Source: HXMU1420-13 sp034669965 (GTDB lineage: Bacteria > Bacteroidota > Rhodothermia > Balneolales > Balneolaceae). Taken from it: a stretch of DNA of 64,000 nucleotides. The stretch spans positions 1-64,000 of the forward strand of contig JAXMOK010000008.1 in NCBI GenBank assembly GCA_034669965.1. The letters run 5' to 3'. Positions 44,707 to 52,794 of the stretch are shown here, piece by piece. The translations under genes and the position numbers were made by a program. A model generated the notes under the pieces. The model was not told the origin of the DNA, ran no database searches, and worked only from the letters and a program-made list of their open reading frames with translations. Position 1 is the stretch's first letter; each line of letters opens with the position of its first letter.

Positions 44707-45822
44707 ATGGATGTAATTAAAAAAATAATGGTAGCATCACTTCTATTGGTAGGCATAATTGGTATTGCAACCGTAGCATTCATCAACACCAACAGGTTTG
44801 GTAAACACCCATCCGGCGAGAGACTTTCTGTGATAGAAAACTCGCCGAATTATGCCAACGGTGTATTTAAAAATTTAATGGAAACACCAGTGCTTACCGA
44901 AGGAGTTAGTTATAGCAGCGTGTTGACGGAGTTTCTATTTTCATCGAAGCCGAAGGAACCTAAAGACTCCATACCATCAGTGAAAACAGACTTGAAGTCG
45001 TTGGAGCCCGATCAAAACGTGATGATTTGGATGGGGCACTCCTCCTATTTCTTACAGATTGATGGCAAAACCATTTTAGTTGATCCTGTGTTAAGCGGAC
45101 ACGCATCTCCATTTTCGTTTACAACCAAGGCCTATAAAGGAACAGATATCTATTCTACCGAAGAAATTCCGGACATCGATTACTTGTTTATTTCGCACGA
45201 CCACTGGGATCATATGGATGTGAAAACGCTGAAAAGTTTACAGCCGAGGATCGGCAAAGTGATCACCGGCCTGGGGAATGGGGCTCATTTAGAGAGCTGG
45301 GGCTTTAACCCGGATCAGATTTTAGAAGGCGATTGGTATGATAGCATCGAATTAGATTCCGGAATAGTTGCCCATGTAGCCCCAACCCGTCATTTTTCGG
45401 GCAGAGGCTTTAAACGAGCCAAAACTCTGTGGGCATCGTTTGTGTATAGCTCACATGGCAAACAGTACTATTTCGGGGGCGATAGCGGTTATGGAACGCA
45501 TTTCAAGGAAATTGGTGAGCGATATGGCCCCATTGATCTAGCGGTGCTTGAAAACGGTCAGTATGATGAAAACTGGAAATACATTCATATGCTACCCGGC
45601 GAGCAATTCACAGCCGCGAGTGATTTAAATGCCCATACCATTTTCCCGGTTCATTCCGGAAAATTTACGCTTGCAAATCACTCCTGGGATGAACCCTTTC
45701 GCAAAATTACGGAGTTATCAAAACAACATAATCAGAGAGTTATAACACCAAAAATTGGAGAAGTCGTTGATCTATCCGACCGCTCACAATTGTTTGAAGA
45801 ATGGTGGAAATCGGTAAATTGA
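44707..45822 (+). CDS. Membrane-anchored MBL-fold metallohydrolase (NAPE-PLD/UlaG-like)
   Basis: The 371-aa protein has an N-terminal transmembrane anchor (MVASLLLVGIIGIATVAFI) and a metallo-beta-lactamase fold. The zinc motif is SHDHWDHMD, with further ligands in APTRHFSGR, FGGDSGYG and IFPVHSGKF. The order WMGHSSYFLQIDGKTILVDP with PVHSGKF is that of NAPE-PLD/RomA/UlaG-like proteins that cleave phosphodiester or lactone bonds. The ATG 44707 is preferred to a TTG at 44695 overlapping the SDR stop. It is probably exposed to the periplasm and co-transcribed with the SDR gene. Confidence 0.87.
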   Translation: MDVIKKIMVASLLLVGIIGIATVAFINTNRFGKHPSGERLSVIENSPNYANGVFKNLMETPVLTEGVSYSSVLTEFLFSSKPKEPKDSIPSVKTDLKSLEPDQNVMIWMGHSSYFLQIDGKTILVDPVLSGHASPFSFTTKAYKGTDIYSTEEIPDIDYLFISHDHWDHMDVKTLKSLQPRIGKVITGLGNGAHLESWGFNPDQILEGDWYDSIELDSGIVAHVAPTRHFSGRGFKRAKTLWASFVYSSHGKQYYFGGDSGYGTHFKEIGERYGPIDLAVLENGQYDENWKYIHMLPGEQFTAASDLNAHTIFPVHSGKFTLANHSWDEPFRKITELSKQHNQRVITPKIGEVVDLSDRSQLFEEWWKSVN

Positions 45823-45835
45823 TATAAGAACGACT

Positions 45836-46747
45836 ATGAAACACTTCAAAACTTTATCAGAATATCTGGATTACCTGGTACTTCCTCGCCCGGAACACCC
45901 CATGCTGAGTGTGTTTAAAGCGGGCGATGATGGCTTGATGCCCTGCCCGCGCGAAAGCTCGCCTCCAATCACCAACGACTGCTATACCATTAGCTTGAAG
46001 AAGATTGTGAAGGGCGATTTAAACTATGGGCGAACTAAATACGATTTCACCAATGGCGCTTTGATCTTTATCGCGCCAAGGCAAGTGTTGCAATGGGATG
46101 AAAGTGTGGTTTTTGATCGAACAGGTTTTTCCATCAACTTTCACGAGGATTTTCTGAAAGGAACAGAGTTGGCGCATCAGATAAAGAAATATGGCTTCTT
46201 TTCTTACTCAGCGAATGAAGCCCTGCATTTATCCCCCAAAGAAGAAAAGCAGATCGAATCGATTGTGGAGAATATCTACATCGAATATCAAAACAATCAG
46301 GATGAATTCAGCAAAGACATCATCGTATCGCAGCTAAGCACCTTGCTGAAATATGCCAACCGCTTTTACGAACGACAGTTTTTAAATCGAAAAGAATTAT
46401 CTAATGATTTGCTGGAGCAGTTCAATCAGTTTTTAGCCTCATATTTTGAATCCGGACAATTACAGGAAGATGGCATCCCCGGTATCGAGCAAATTGCTGA
46501 TCACCTTTCGGTTTCTCAACGCTATTTAAGTGATACCCTCAAAAAAGAAACCGGTAAAACCTCAACCGAACATTTACAGCTTTATCTAATTGATGAAGCC
46601 AAGAATATTTTGTTGAATCCACACAAAACCATCTCTGAAGTCGCTTACGATTTGGGCTTTGAATACCCGCCCTATTTTTCGCGATTATTTAAAAAGAAAG
46701 TCGGAATCAGCCCATCGGCGTACAGAGAAAAATACACTTTGAATTAA
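45836..46747 (+). CDS. AraC-family transcriptional regulator
   Basis: The 303-aa protein has an N-terminal cupin-like effector domain (about 10-190) and a C-terminal double helix-turn-helix (about 205-300): IEQIADHLSVSQRYLSDTLK and ISEVAYDLGFEYPPYFSRLF, ending GISPSAYREK. Located 13 bp after the MBL gene and 2 bp before a membrane-protein gene, it probably controls this cluster. The effector is unknown; no operator could be picked out by eye. Confidence 0.92.
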   Translation: MKHFKTLSEYLDYLVLPRPEHPMLSVFKAGDDGLMPCPRESSPPITNDCYTISLKKIVKGDLNYGRTKYDFTNGALIFIAPRQVLQWDESVVFDRTGFSINFHEDFLKGTELAHQIKKYGFFSYSANEALHLSPKEEKQIESIVENIYIEYQNNQDEFSKDIIVSQLSTLLKYANRFYERQFLNRKELSNDLLEQFNQFLASYFESGQLQEDGIPGIEQIADHLSVSQRYLSDTLKKETGKTSTEHLQLYLIDEAKNILLNPHKTISEVAYDLGFEYPPYFSRLFKKKVGISPSAYREKYTLN

Positions 46748-46749
46748 TT

Positions 46750-47250
46750 ATGGATATACTAAAAACAGCCACAGATTGGGCGAAAGCCGAGATCTTTTCT
46801 GCCAGCTTTTTCATCGTTTTCGGCATCGTATTTATAATTGCCTGTGTCGGCTTTTGGCAACTCGGCAAAACAGATATGGCTCGGGCGTACATTTATCCAA
46901 CCCTGGTCGCGGGAATTTTACTTCTAATTATTGGAGTCGGTTTGGTGTACACCAATGTAACGCGAGTGAGTCAATTTGAAGCCGACTACAACGTGGATGC
47001 CCCGGCATTTATACAAACTGAAATCGAACGGGTAAACAGTACGCTTCAGGAGTATCGAACCATCGTTTTTAAAGCCATCCCGATTATAATTATCGTAGCG
47101 GCTCTGATGATACTTTTTATTGATAAACCGGTCTGGCGGGCAAGCGCCATCACCACCATTGCCATGATGGCCGTTATTTTGTTGATCGACGGAACTGCTA
47201 AATCCAGAATCGAGGCATATAACAAGCAATTAGAAGTGGTTGCCGAATAA
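46750..47250 (+). CDS. Four-helix membrane protein linked to the AraC/SDR/MBL cluster
   Basis: The 166-aa protein has hydrophobic segments at about 19-38, 50-68, 105-121 and 129-145, with a soluble loop (FEADYNVDAPAFIQTEIERV) between the second and third. I know similar unnamed proteins next to AraC regulators in Bacteroidota relatives but no function. It starts 2 bp after the regulator stop, so it is translated from the same mRNA. Confidence 0.7.
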   Translation: MDILKTATDWAKAEIFSASFFIVFGIVFIIACVGFWQLGKTDMARAYIYPTLVAGILLLIIGVGLVYTNVTRVSQFEADYNVDAPAFIQTEIERVNSTLQEYRTIVFKAIPIIIIVAALMILFIDKPVWRASAITTIAMMAVILLIDGTAKSRIEAYNKQLEVVAE

Positions 47251-47351
47251 GTATGTAATCAGCATTACCAAACGATAGAGCTCAAACATCTTCAATTTAG
47301 ATTTAGTACTATCCGATAAACGCTTTCGCGCACTTTATCGAGTACAATTCT

Positions 47352-48659
47352 ATGCAAAGAAATCTATCCTTCCTCGCAATTTCCTGTTTACTGATGATCG
47401 CCGGTCTGGTATGTTCTTATCAGGATAAAAACCCTGACATTCAAATCCCCGATCGCGAAAAGCTGGATTCTCTGCTGGATAATTACGTGGACGAGGGCTT
47501 CTTCCCTTTTGTTTATGCCCGACTCGAAGATTTGAATGGAAATGTGATCTACGAACATAGTGCGGTAAATGAGGAGTTGTTACCGAACACCACCGTAGAT
47601 GGCGACACCTGGATCAGAATTTGGTCGATGAGTAAAATCGTAACCATTTCTGTGGCGCTTGATTTGGTAGAAGACGGAATAATCAATTTGGATGATCCCG
47701 TATCGAAATACATTCCTGAGTTTACCGACCTCCAGGCAGCGGTTTCAAGCGAGGGAAAGGGTATAACGGAGTATGATTATGCGAACAGAGATCAGGCCTG
47801 CCCCATCGAGCTAGTGCCGAACGATTCCGTTATGACGGTGCTTCATCTGATTAATCACGAAGCAGGGTTTTATTACGCAGTGACCGGATACTCCTGTTTA
47901 GATGAATTGGTCGCCGAACAGAATCTGCCAAAAGCTGAAAACTCCGATGATTTGGTCAACCGAATGGCAACCCTTCCACTCATTCAACATTCAGGCTCCG
48001 ATTACTACTATGGCACAAACACCACTGTGCTTGGATTAGTTACTGAAAAAGCCACCGGCAAGAGCCTAAGCCAATTGGTTCAGGATCGCGTTACCGAACC
48101 GATGAACATTTCCGGCTTGCAGTACGGACTTCCGGAAAACCAGACATTACTCCCAACTTTTACCGGCCGTGATTCTGTGTTACGTGAAGCACAAAGAGGT
48201 GAGTTGGATATTTTCGGTCCCGATGTGCCTGATTATGACATGGATCATCCGCTCTATTTAGGGGGCGAAGGAATGGTGGCAACAGCCGATGGATATGCCG
48301 ATTTCATTCGAATGTTATTAAAAAGAGGGGAGTTAAACGGGCATCGTTTCTTAGAGCCTGAAACGGTAGAAGACATGTACGCTCCGCATACGCTTGTTGA
48401 CAGTCCGTATGGCCACAACGGCTACAATCTCTGGGTGAGTGGCGATACGATGAGAGTGATGAATCAAGGCGAAGCCGGATTATGGATTGGTGGCGGCTAT
48501 GAGAACACCTATTTCTGGGCGGATTCAAAGCGTAATTTTGTGGGGATTGTGATGTCTCAAAACAATGAAGTACAGGCACCCGGTTACGAATTGAACGACA
48601 AATTCCGAGCGGAACTGTACCAACAATTTTGGGCCGCAGAAGACTCGGTTGAACAATGA
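47352..48659 (+). CDS. Serine hydrolase, beta-lactamase class C / transpeptidase-like
   Basis: The 435-aa protein is exported (MQRNLSFLAISCLLMIAGLV, possibly a lipoprotein at the following Cys). The nucleophile SxxK is in WSMSKIVTIS (about residue 96-99), the Y-x-N motif in YYGTNTTVLG, and HNG, in place of KTG, in SPYGHNGYNLWV. This is the penicillin-binding-protein/esterase-like family of class C beta-lactamase fold; most members are esterases, D-aminopeptidases or lactonases rather than true lactamases. Its stop overlaps the VOC gene start by ATGA, so the two are coupled. Confidence 0.88.
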   Translation: MQRNLSFLAISCLLMIAGLVCSYQDKNPDIQIPDREKLDSLLDNYVDEGFFPFVYARLEDLNGNVIYEHSAVNEELLPNTTVDGDTWIRIWSMSKIVTISVALDLVEDGIINLDDPVSKYIPEFTDLQAAVSSEGKGITEYDYANRDQACPIELVPNDSVMTVLHLINHEAGFYYAVTGYSCLDELVAEQNLPKAENSDDLVNRMATLPLIQHSGSDYYYGTNTTVLGLVTEKATGKSLSQLVQDRVTEPMNISGLQYGLPENQTLLPTFTGRDSVLREAQRGELDIFGPDVPDYDMDHPLYLGGEGMVATADGYADFIRMLLKRGELNGHRFLEPETVEDMYAPHTLVDSPYGHNGYNLWVSGDTMRVMNQGEAGLWIGGGYENTYFWADSKRNFVGIVMSQNNEVQAPGYELNDKFRAELYQQFWAAEDSVEQ

Positions 48660-49084
48660 AGACCTCAACATTTCTGACCTTTGTAGGTGAACAGTGCGGA
48701 AAAGCTGAGGAGGCCATAAACTTTTATACGTCTATCTTTCCGAACTCTGAAATCATTCGTGTCACTAAATACTCAGAAGGAGAAGCCGGAGGAACCCCAG
48801 AACTGATTAAGTATGGTGTGTTTACCATCAATGGCGCTGAGTATATGGTTTCAGAAAGTAATTATACTCACGATTGGACATTTACTCCGGCTGTTTCATT
48901 ATTCATTACTGATACATCTGAAGAACTGATTCAAACACTTTTCGATAAACTATCTTCGAATGGTGGTCAGGTTATGGTTCCTCTAGACGATTATGCCGGT
49001 GAAGGAGATTATGGATTTGGCAAAAAATTCGGGTGGTGTCAAGACAAATATGGCATCAACTGGCAGTTTGTGCTTACCGATTAA
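48656..49084 (+). CDS. VOC/PhnB-like protein
   Basis: The 142-aa protein opens FLTFVGEQCGKAEEAINFYT and continues YGVFTINGAEYMVSESNYTH, FTPAVSLFITDTSEEL and FGWCQDKYGINWQFVLTD, the PhnB/3-demethylubiquinone methyltransferase-like branch of the vicinal-oxygen-chelate superfamily. Metal and substrate are unclear; these small proteins often bind or detoxify small molecules. Translational coupling with the serine hydrolase gene (4-bp overlap) suggests linked use. Confidence 0.87.
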   Translation: MKTSTFLTFVGEQCGKAEEAINFYTSIFPNSEIIRVTKYSEGEAGGTPELIKYGVFTINGAEYMVSESNYTHDWTFTPAVSLFITDTSEELIQTLFDKLSSNGGQVMVPLDDYAGEGDYGFGKKFGWCQDKYGINWQFVLTD

Positions 49085-49146
49085 CTTCGATGCAGCATTT
49101 ATCTATATACAAATTCACTAAGGAAAAACGCACTTAACACCAGATT

Positions 49147-49581
49147 ATGAAGACAAAAAATTATATACCGAGTGGACAGGGTGAGAACTACAACTATTCG
49201 CAGGATCATTGTTTTATCAAAGTCTCATCAAACGATACCAATGGCGAATTATGCCTGATTGAAGACAAAATTAAGCCCGGCTTCCATTTAAAAAGGCATC
49301 ATCATAAAATTATGACCGAAATCTTCTACATGCTTGAAGGAGAAATGGAATTGATCTTCGATGATGAAACCATTCGGCTTAAACCCGGCGATACCATCAC
49401 GGTGCTGCCCAATGTGTGGCACGAGGCGAAATGCAAAGACGGCGGAAAGATGCTCACCCTATTCAAGAATGGTCGGTTCGATGTGTTTCTGCAACAACTA
49501 TCCACGATGAGCGAAGACGATTTTTCTGATGCGCAAAAGATGAAGTCGCTAGCGGCCGAATTCGATATTTATGAAGAGTAA
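49147..49581 (+). CDS. Single-domain cupin protein
   Basis: The 144-aa protein contains cupin motif 1 (KPGFHLKRHHHKIMTEIFYM with the metal-binding histidines and Glu) and motif 2 (TVLPNVWHEAKC), around FDDETIRLKPGD. It should bind a metal in a small beta-barrel. Function, whether enzyme or sensor, is not evident. It lies 62 bp after the VOC gene on the same strand and may share its transcript. Confidence 0.88.
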   Translation: MKTKNYIPSGQGENYNYSQDHCFIKVSSNDTNGELCLIEDKIKPGFHLKRHHHKIMTEIFYMLEGEMELIFDDETIRLKPGDTITVLPNVWHEAKCKDGGKMLTLFKNGRFDVFLQQLSTMSEDDFSDAQKMKSLAAEFDIYEE

Positions 49582-49689
49582 TTCTGCCCAGATAAAGAGT
49601 TATTCGAAAGATTACTTTCGTACTAAAATGATCTAATTGCTTCCTGAATTGCACCCTTTTATTTAAGGCAAAAATGAACATTGCGCCAT

Positions 49690-49807
49690 TGTGAATAATC
49701 TAGTTTATTCAGCATATCCTTGTAAATGACTGGGATAAAATGAATAACACTTAAAGATGAAGTGGGGATATAGTGAATAGAGTTCAGCATATTCCTATGT
49801 TGTAGGT
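49690..49807. repeat. Repeat E copy 2, upstream of the YciI-family gene
   Basis: It matches 40993-41108 in the blocks GGGATAAAATGA, CTTAAAG, GGGATATAGTGAATAG and GTTCAGCATATTCCT. It ends 42 bp before the YciI-like start. The spacer 49582-49689 contains nothing else that I can support. Confidence 0.7.
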
Positions 49808-49849
49808 AATGTCAAATAATCGAGATTAATAACCATAATAAAATAAAAC

Positions 49850-50206
49850 ATGAAAGAATTTATGCTATTTATAAAAGCCACGGGAAATCCAGTTGGAAAT
49901 TTACCAAAGGAAAAACAAGAAGCGCACATACAAAAAGTCGGTGGTTTTATTCAAGACATAGTAACTCAAGGGAAAATGAAAAGTGCCCAACCACTTATTC
50001 CCAGTGGTATAACTCTATCGAATGAAGATGGAAATTTTACAGATCTGCCAATCAATGAAAAAGAAGAAATGATAGTAGGTTATTACCACGTACAAGCAGA
50101 AAATATAAATGAAGCAACAGAAATTGCGAAATCGGACCCGAGATTTGATGATGGAAAATGGAGAATGGAAATTAGAGAAATAATGAAAGTTGATGGCATA
50201 AACTAA
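49850..50206 (+). CDS. YciI/YCII-family (DGPF-like) protein
   Basis: The 118-aa protein opens MKEFMLFIKATGNPVGNLPK, with the helix HIQKVGGFIQDIVTQGKMKS, IVGYYHVQAENINEATEIAK and the end EIREIMKVDGI, a pattern of YCII-related proteins. These form ferredoxin-like dimers with a putative His/Asp active site; roles are mostly unknown. AT-rich composition and cassette-like flanks set it with the other small genes here. The ATG is chosen because the fold starts at once. Confidence 0.82.
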   Translation: MKEFMLFIKATGNPVGNLPKEKQEAHIQKVGGFIQDIVTQGKMKSAQPLIPSGITLSNEDGNFTDLPINEKEEMIVGYYHVQAENINEATEIAKSDPRFDDGKWRMEIREIMKVDGIN

Positions 50207-50227
50207 CGCACATACCTACAACAAAAC

Positions 50228-50266
50228 CTAAACTGCATTAAAACGCAGTTTAGCCTAACCGTTGTG
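50228..50266 (+). other. Hairpin plus GCCTAACCGTTGTG boundary between small genes
   Basis: CTAAACTGC (50228-50236) and GCAGTTTAG (50245-50253) form a perfect 9-bp stem. It is followed at once by GCCTAACCGTTGTG, where GCCTAAC fits the attC consensus RYYYAAC. The next gene starts 11 bp later. The same CGTTGTG occurs at 42346-42352 and 51774-51780. It may be an attC-like recombination site; no T-run suggests a terminator. Confidence 0.4.
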
Positions 50267-50276
50267 CCTCATTAAA

Positions 50277-50852
50277 ATGAAAGATATGATTAGAGTTTTG
50301 AAATTATCAATTGTCATACTAATTCTGACTAGCTGTAATGTTTCAGGACAAGAGCGATTTATTGGGGACAAATTCTCAGAGTTGAAGCCTACCGAGTTTT
50401 TAACGATAAAGAGTATTGGAAATCAGAAAATAATATTTGTTGAGAATAACTTTTCAATAGCTGTAGATAAGACAGATTTATTGAGCTCGTTGAAAAATGA
50501 TAATATTTTGTTTGACGATGATATCAAACAGATTAATGGAATAGTAATCAACTACCTCAAAGAGACCGATGATTTGAGTTTTGAATATATTTGGACAAAG
50601 GCAGAGGATTTTGATGACATAAGTTGGTTTGAAACGGAAAAACTCGGAGAAAGAAATTTGACGAAGATAATATTAAAAGATGGTTTATGTGGCTTAATAG
50701 AAAAAGGAAAATTTGAACTAGTGGAGGATGGACAAATAGTAGAAAAGTATTTTTTTGAACGCATTGACTCTAATTATGGTGGCAATGTAAAAGGAGTCTT
50801 TTCAACTTCAAAAAGACTTTTTTGGATATGTCCACCATTTGATATGGACTAA
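50277..50852 (+). CDS. Uncharacterised lipoprotein
   Basis: The 191-aa protein from ATG 50277 (50286 also possible) has a lipoprotein signal, VLKLSIVILILTSCNVSG, with Cys as lipidation site. The mature part is acidic and strand rich (ISWFETEKLGERNLTKIILK) with no family that I recognise. It follows the CGTTGTG boundary and is AT rich. It is likely anchored in the inner or outer membrane facing the periplasm. Confidence 0.6.
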   Translation: MKDMIRVLKLSIVILILTSCNVSGQERFIGDKFSELKPTEFLTIKSIGNQKIIFVENNFSIAVDKTDLLSSLKNDNILFDDDIKQINGIVINYLKETDDLSFEYIWTKAEDFDDISWFETEKLGERNLTKIILKDGLCGLIEKGKFELVEDGQIVEKYFFERIDSNYGGNVKGVFSTSKRLFWICPPFDMD

Positions 50853-50997
50853 AAAAAGAGGCACAACAATGTATAAAAAAATAGCCGAAATAGTAGTGAA
50901 ATCAAGCGTTTTGGCTCGTATCAAACTTTGTGCTTAATTGAAAGTTCGATGCTTCGAAATCGCTACAAGCCATATACAAACCGTTAATGTCAAAATT

Positions 50998-51678
50998 ATG
51001 ACAGACAGAAACGACATAGAAATTTGGTGGACTGACCTTTTGAAAAAGTATCAAGGTTTCATGGGTTCCGGCTACGACCTTATTGAATATCTTGACAAGT
51101 TTGTAGGAACACTTGACCAAGAAGACAGACAAGCAACCATTGATTTTCTCACTAACAAAGCAATAAATTTTACAGACGGATATGCTATTGCGTTTTCGAC
51201 GTTAGAAAAATATTCTAATGACACCTGTCTTGACAAAATTTATAAATGTGCCCAGTCAGTTGATTTCAGTGACGAAAAAATAATCTATCCAATTCGTGTT
51301 CTCGGCAAACAAGGTTCGGGCAATCACCGAAAACTTTTAGACAGGTTCTATTCGCCTGATAAGTTGAACGAATATGAAACATTTGTTCATTGGTCTCTTT
51401 ATCCAAGATTTCCCGATTTATTTGTCAAGACTTATTCAAAATTTCTTCGACTAACAGACCACAAACAATGGAGAGGTACGGCGATAATACAGTCTTTTAT
51501 GGATGAGCCCAAAGCTCTTGGACTTCTAAAAGACTATTTGGAACAGACTGACAGGAAAACCTTGGACTACGTTCTGAGAGATATAAGAACAGAATTAAAA
51601 AAGTACATTTGGACAGAAAAACAGAAATCAGAAGTAAAAAAAATAATTTCAGCGCCAAACAGCATATTTACCTTATAA
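50998..51678 (+). CDS. Uncharacterised helical (possibly HEAT-like) protein
   Basis: The 226-aa protein from ATG 50998 (the open frame extends to 50938 through non-coding-looking DNA) is almost all helical, with repeats that could be HEAT-like (RQATIDFLTNKAINFTDGYA; RKLLDRFYSPDKLNEYETFV; LGLLKDYLEQTDRKTLDYVL). No catalytic motif is seen. Upstream is an inverted-repeat-bearing spacer (50853-50997) containing AGGCACAACAATG at one end and AAACCGTTAATG at the other. Function unknown. Confidence 0.6.
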   Translation: MTDRNDIEIWWTDLLKKYQGFMGSGYDLIEYLDKFVGTLDQEDRQATIDFLTNKAINFTDGYAIAFSTLEKYSNDTCLDKIYKCAQSVDFSDEKIIYPIRVLGKQGSGNHRKLLDRFYSPDKLNEYETFVHWSLYPRFPDLFVKTYSKFLRLTDHKQWRGTAIIQSFMDEPKALGLLKDYLEQTDRKTLDYVLRDIRTELKKYIWTEKQKSEVKKIISAPNSIFTL

Positions 51679-51801
51679 CGGGGTAAGTGATAAATTCAAG
51701 CTTAGTGCTTGTAAGTAGGATAGTACAATTCGACTAAAAAGCACTTCGAAACCGACACAATCCATACCCAAAACGTTGTGTGTAACTTAAATACAAGTGA
51801 T

Positions 51802-52248
51802 ATGGCAAACACGAAAACGAAAGAAACAGACGCGGATGTCTACGAGTTTATTAACTCATTTGCTAACTCAGAACAAAAGAAAAATGACAGTTACGAATTG
51901 ATAAAAATACTACAAGACATTACGGGCGAAGAACCCAAAATGTGGGGACCGACAATTATCGGCTTCGGTAGTTATCATTATAAATACGAAAGCGGACACG
52001 AAGGCGATGCTCCCATTCTTGGATTCTCCCCGAGAAAGGCCGCCTTTTCGCTCTATATTTATTCTGACACTGAAAAAAGTAATTCAATCCTTACTGACCT
52101 CGGAAAATTCAAAATGGGAAAAGCCTGTATTTATGCTAACAAACTTGCTGATATCAATATTCCAGTTCTTAAAGAACTTTGTATAGAGTCTATAAAATAC
52201 ATAAATGAACATAACGAGTGCTCTTGCAGGAAGACATATAATAAATAA
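51802..52248 (+). CDS. DUF1801 family protein
   Basis: The 148-aa protein from ATG 51802 reads DADVYEFINSFANSEQKKND, then MWGPTIIGFGSYHYKYESGH, GFSPRKAAFSLYIY and KACIYANKLADINIPVLKEL, the DUF1801 pattern. The family has an iron-chaperone-like small alpha/beta fold and no firm function. The start lies 22 bp after AAACGTTGTG (51771-51780), another copy of the boundary motif. Confidence 0.85.
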   Translation: MANTKTKETDADVYEFINSFANSEQKKNDSYELIKILQDITGEEPKMWGPTIIGFGSYHYKYESGHEGDAPILGFSPRKAAFSLYIYSDTEKSNSILTDLGKFKMGKACIYANKLADINIPVLKELCIESIKYINEHNECSCRKTYNK

Positions 52249-52377
52249 AGCTACCAAGAACAGCTATTGTGCATACCCTGCGGGACAAGCACCATAGACG
52301 AACTGTTGACTGTTTAAAGCAGTGTGAAACTTCGTTATACTGTTCTTAGAAATCACCGTGACTAAGATTTTCAGATT

Positions 52378-52554
52378 ATGAATAAGAATACATCCCATTT
52401 TATCATCGGTTTAGGAATTGTTTCTATTTTAGCCGGAGCTTATCAATGATATAGTAGCAGTGACTTCTTCGACTCAATTAGCGGAATAATAATAGGCATT
52501 GCACTCATTGGTACGGCAATCCTGGAAAAGAAAAAGCACACGGATACAGAGTAA
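52378..52554 (+). pseudogene. Small membrane-protein gene interrupted by TGA
   Basis: ATG 52378 opens MNKNTSHFIIGLGIVSILAG, reaches TGA at 52447 (codon 24), and the same frame continues YSSSDFFDSISGIIIGIALI to TAA at 52552. Removing the TGA (one base from the TGG Trp codon) gives a 58-residue two-helix protein with a lysine-rich end (EKKKHTD). It looks like a recently inactivated or misread small gene. The rest of 52249-52794 has only a possible promoter. Confidence 0.5.
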
Positions 52555-52699
52555 CGCCGCTTTATAATCGTTCTCTGTTTTGTGCCAATAATCAAGTTCA
52601 CGACTTCCTCCACAACCCATTTTTATTATTCGTATCTTGACGGTCTACAGAATGCAATCATTCGCCGGTCAAGCTGAGTAATAAATTCCTCGCCCCTCT

Positions 52700-52707
52700 T
52701 ATATTTG
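52700..52707 (+). promoter_or_regulatory. Putative Bacteroidota -7 box before the RhlE gene
   Basis: TATATTTG matches the primary-sigma consensus TAnnTTTG and lies 88 bp before the helicase ATG. No clear TTTG -33 box is at the usual distance. The long leader would suit the cold-regulated 5' UTRs of RNA helicase genes, but that is inference. Confidence 0.35.
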
Positions 52708-52794
52708 TATTCACCACAATTACTCTATAAATCACAGTACGCCCGGGACTATGCATGACGCATTGAATTTCCCCGCTACTTCTTAAACTAATAC

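Noticed and set aside
47352..48659. True class C beta-lactamase resistance gene
   Set aside because: The SxxK and YxN motifs are shared by esterases and peptidases of the fold, and the third motif reads HNG; no resistance claim is supported.
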